Source: Bacteroidales bacterium UBA6360 (lineage in GTDB: Bacteria; Bacteroidota; Bacteroidia; Bacteroidales; UBA932). Taken from it: a DNA stretch of 7,968 nucleotides. Every line of letters starts with the position of its first letter. Within the stretch, counting starts at the first letter, position 1. Below, one piece after another: positions 5,492 to 7,968 of this stretch. A model generated the notes under the pieces. The model ran no database searches. It was not told the origin of the DNA and saw only the letters and a list, made by a program, of their open reading frames with translations. The stretch lies in contig DJRM01000090.1 in NCBI GenBank assembly GCA_002440085.1, forward strand, positions 1 to 7,968, read 5' to 3'. Position numbers and translations under genes: made by a program.

Positions 5492-7920
5492 TCTGACTTC
5501 AGCTGCTCCACAGGATTGCTCGTCGCCGCCCTCCAGCTGCGGAGCGTCACGATGGCGACCGTGATGACAAGCACGGCCAGAAGGGCAGCGGCGAAGACCC
5601 ACCAGACAATTTCCGTGTGGTAGGCGAAGCCCTCGAAATACTTGCGCACAATCAGCCAGCTCGCCGGCGCGGCCACGGCAAACGACACGAGCACGATGAC
5701 TATGAACTTGAGGTTGAGCATCTTGAGAATGTCCGCCACGCTCGCCCCATGGACTCTGCGCACCGCAATCTCGCGGCTTCTGTGCTGCGTCTCGAACAGC
5801 ACGAGACCGAAGACTCCCATGAGCGAGATGATGATGGCAATCAGCGTGAACAGCCCTATCATCTGCGCGAGCTGACTCTCCCTCTTGTACTGAGCCCCGA
5901 GTTCCTTGTCGAAGAAATCCACCCCGTAGGTCTCCGCGTCAGTGTCCGGACGCATCTCGGCCACGGTGTTGTTCACGAACCGCATCACCTCGGCAGGGTT
6001 GGCTCCTGGGGCAGTCCGGATGTAGATGTGCCTCAGACCGCTCCTCCAGCTGTGATCCTTGCCGAAGACATAGAACGCGAACGGTGCTCGTCCGTACTGC
6101 AGCGGCTTGAAATTGAAGTCCTTGCAGATTCCGACGACCTCGGTCTTTGCTCCGTGCCCCGGCCCCGGAGTCTCAAGATCGATGTTGAACTCCTTCTGTG
6201 CCTGAACGTTGAAAATCATGGAACTGCCATCCGAAATCTCGTCCGATTCCGAGAAATCCCGTCCTTCCACGATGCCGATTCCCATGAACCTGAGGAAATT
6301 ATACGCTACCGGGTAGCATTGGAAATTGATGGTCTCACCCTTGTAGTCGCGCCCCCAGCCCATTCTTGAAGTGTTGACAATGCGACCATCCGCCCATGTG
6401 ATATCCTCAATCTGCGGGTTGCTCCGGAGCCTGTCCTCAAAGGCATGGTTCTGTTCCCCGTACCAGCACAGCCCGAGGGGAATGTTTCCGGTGAGCAGGT
6501 TGGACTTGTTGAAGCCCATGTCGTAGTTCATCATGTAGTCGTGCTGCAGTTTTATGAAGGACGCGCAGACAATCAGCGCGATTGAAATGGCGAACTGGAA
6601 GCCTATCAGCACATTGCGCAGCCTCCGTCCGGCAACCGAACCCCCGAATGAACCCTTGAGCACGAGCGCCGGCTGGAAGGAGGTGATGTAGAGCGCCGGA
6701 TAGACGCTTCCACCGACCGCAGCAACGAGTGCGACGGCAACAGTCAAGACCATCACGGAGGCATTGTCCCTGACTCCAATGTTTGAACTGAGAATGTCGG
6801 AGAGCGGGCTCGCCGCAAAGGCATAGACGAGAAGTGCCGCGAGGGCAAGGGACAGGAGCACGAGCCCTACGGATTCACCTATGAAGTTGAGAACCAGCGA
6901 GCTGCGTGAAACTCCGAAAATCTTGTAGGTGTTGACGGACCTAAGCCTTGCCGGGACGAGCGCGAAGAAAAAGTTTATGAAATTGATTAGCGCAATCAGG
7001 ATTATGAGAACGGCCACCGCGAGCATCGTGATGTCCGTCGTGAGGTTTCCGGATTCTCCGGGCTTGCCGTCAAGCACTTTCGTGAAATACATTTCCTTCA
7101 AGGACACTAACTTGACGCTCATCCTGTCCAGCATCTCCTCAAACTCGGCCTTGTCTTCATCCCCGGCCGAATCGTCTATCCGATAGAGCCGGCTCAGAAA
7201 CTCCCGCATCACAGGCATCGCCTCCGTCTCGAACTCGCTTCTTTGCGAGGCATCGCGGAGCTTCACGACATACTGGAAAGACCATTCGCTCATGCTGTCC
7301 ATGTGGCTGTTTCCAGCGTCATAGACCCCTTCAACATATCCGAGATCCGAGTTTTTCTGAAAATCCCTGAATATGGCGACGACCTCCATCGCGTTTTTCT
7401 CGCCCTCCGGATCACTCCATGAAATCCTGTCCCCGACCGTGACTCCGTTCTTCTTCGCAAAGGTCTCGCTTACGGCGAGGGTCGCAGGCCTTGACAGCTC
7501 CTCAAGCGAGCCTTCAGCCGCCTCGAAATTCATTGTCCGGATTCCGCCAGCGGAGTATTCCATAGTGGTGAGATGCATTTTCCGCACCGTGTCGCCGCGC
7601 CGTGTCCAGCAAATCTCCGGTTCCCCGTGCCATGCCTGGAACATTCCTCCGCACTCCACGGATGACGAACCGTTCACCAGAGCCTCGCCGAGCGGACGGC
7701 ATATCCATGTGTTGTATTTCCCCGGCGAATAGTTCGACGGCAGGGCAATAATGAACGTGCGGTCCGCGTCCTTGAGCCGCTGATTATACCCGAAGTCCCG
7801 GCTCACCTGCGTCATAATCACATAGAAAGCCCCGAACGCCACCGCCATTCCGATGACATTCAGCAGGCTCGACGCCTTGTACCGCCGCAGGGTATTTATA
7901 AAATTGTTGAATATGTACAT
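5488..7920 (-). CDS. MacB/FtsX-family ABC transporter permease
   Basis: This 810-residue inner-membrane permease is of the double-FtsX type common in Bacteroidota. It should pair with a separate ATPase subunit and, by analogy with MacB, drive extracytoplasmic export or envelope mechanotransmission; its substrate is unknown. The order is a membrane helix (about 17-38), a MacB-type periplasmic domain (about 45-290), three helices forming FtsX domain 1 (about 296-320, 342-370, 387-410), another helix (about 436-456), a second periplasmic domain (about 460-680), and FtsX domain 2 with helices near 687-709, 739-758 and 771-793. The cytoplasmic motif REIAVRRVHGA (716-726) and the NPVEQLKSE C-terminus are family hallmarks. 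I chose ATG 7920 because MYIFNNFINTLRRYKASS is a typical start; the frame to its right runs into the repeat at 7936. No ATPase subunit, adaptor or TolC-like gene is in the window. It points the same way as the two-component genes and may belong to their regulon. Confidence 0.9.
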   Translation of the reverse strand: MYIFNNFINTLRRYKASSLLNVIGMAVAFGAFYVIMTQVSRDFGYNQRLKDADRTFIIALPSNYSPGKYNTWICRPLGEALVNGSSSVECGGMFQAWHGEPEICWTRRGDTVRKMHLTTMEYSAGGIRTMNFEAAEGSLEELSRPATLAVSETFAKKNGVTVGDRISWSDPEGEKNAMEVVAIFRDFQKNSDLGYVEGVYDAGNSHMDSMSEWSFQYVVKLRDASQRSEFETEAMPVMREFLSRLYRIDDSAGDEDKAEFEEMLDRMSVKLVSLKEMYFTKVLDGKPGESGNLTTDITMLAVAVLIILIALINFINFFFALVPARLRSVNTYKIFGVSRSSLVLNFIGESVGLVLLSLALAALLVYAFAASPLSDILSSNIGVRDNASVMVLTVAVALVAAVGGSVYPALYITSFQPALVLKGSFGGSVAGRRLRNVLIGFQFAISIALIVCASFIKLQHDYMMNYDMGFNKSNLLTGNIPLGLCWYGEQNHAFEDRLRSNPQIEDITWADGRIVNTSRMGWGRDYKGETINFQCYPVAYNFLRFMGIGIVEGRDFSESDEISDGSSMIFNVQAQKEFNIDLETPGPGHGAKTEVVGICKDFNFKPLQYGRAPFAFYVFGKDHSWRSGLRHIYIRTAPGANPAEVMRFVNNTVAEMRPDTDAETYGVDFFDKELGAQYKRESQLAQMIGLFTLIAIIISLMGVFGLVLFETQHRSREIAVRRVHGASVADILKMLNLKFIVIVLVSFAVAAPASWLIVRKYFEGFAYHTEIVWWVFAAALLAVLVITVAIVTLRSWRAATSNPVEQLKSE

Positions 7921-7935
7921 AATAAATAGCTTAGA

Positions 7936-7968
7936 GTAAAAGTCGTATAAAAGGATGGGATGCAAGGC
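7936..7968. mobile_element. Left end of a second copy of the inverted-repeat element
   Basis: These last 33 bases match the left end of the 225-bp element (5267-5299) with one difference, T7946 for C5277, in the same orientation. The match covers the 19-bp terminal repeat and continues into the interior (GGATGGGATGCAAGGC) up to the window edge, so the copy very probably continues beyond. It starts 15 bp upstream of the permease start codon and makes, with the other copy, a direct repeat flanking the whole permease gene. Confidence 0.6.

Noticed and set aside
5617..6369. 250-codon plus-strand frame opposite the permease
   Set aside because: It is a compositional shadow of the permease gene. 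The product is an implausible His/Glu/Arg-rich chain without recognisable domains.

Overview
The window looks like chromosomal DNA from a member of the Bacteroidota, probably a gut-type Bacteroidales. The reasons are a Bacteroides-type promoter (TTG, 18-bp spacer, TATATTTG) in front of the ATPase gene, AT-rich leaders mostly without clear Shine-Dalgarno sites, a sigma-54 two-component pair near a large double-FtsX permease, and a DUF4143-type ATPase. TAA, TAG and TGA all end real genes, so the code is standard.

Layout from left to right. 90-665 (+) is a small toxin-antitoxin-like pair: a 49-residue basic partner and a PIN-domain (VapC-like) toxin cut by an in-frame TGA. 695-3315 (-) holds a NtrC-family response regulator followed by its histidine kinase, with an ATGA overlap. 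3316-3494 is a divergent intergenic region with an inverted copy and three direct copies of a TTGACTTTTGGAT motif; the direct copies are exactly 33 bp apart, and the array carries a candidate promoter in each direction. 3495-4838 (+) is an AAA+ ATPase with a C-terminal DUF4143/PD-(D/E)XK-like region, followed by a long hairpin. 4839-5487 has no convincing gene; it holds a second 33-bp-spaced repeat pair, a leftward terminator and most of a 225-bp element with 19-bp terminal inverted repeats. 5488-7920 (-) is a MacB/FtsX-like ABC transporter permease of about 810 residues. At 7936-7968 a second copy of the inverted-repeat element begins and runs off the window.

Inferred functional picture: the permease, regulator and kinase all point left and look like parts of one cell-envelope export or stress locus, in which the kinase-regulator pair would drive sigma-54-dependent transcription of transporter genes. 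The oppositely oriented ATPase with its repeat array sits between the permease and the two-component genes and looks like a later insertion. The toxin-antitoxin remnant, the repeat arrays and the inverted-repeat elements mark this as a remodelled accessory region. The observations most worth following are the two 33-bp-phased repeat sets around the ATPase, the inverted-repeat element found on both sides of the permease, and the nonsense-mutated toxin beside an intact partner.
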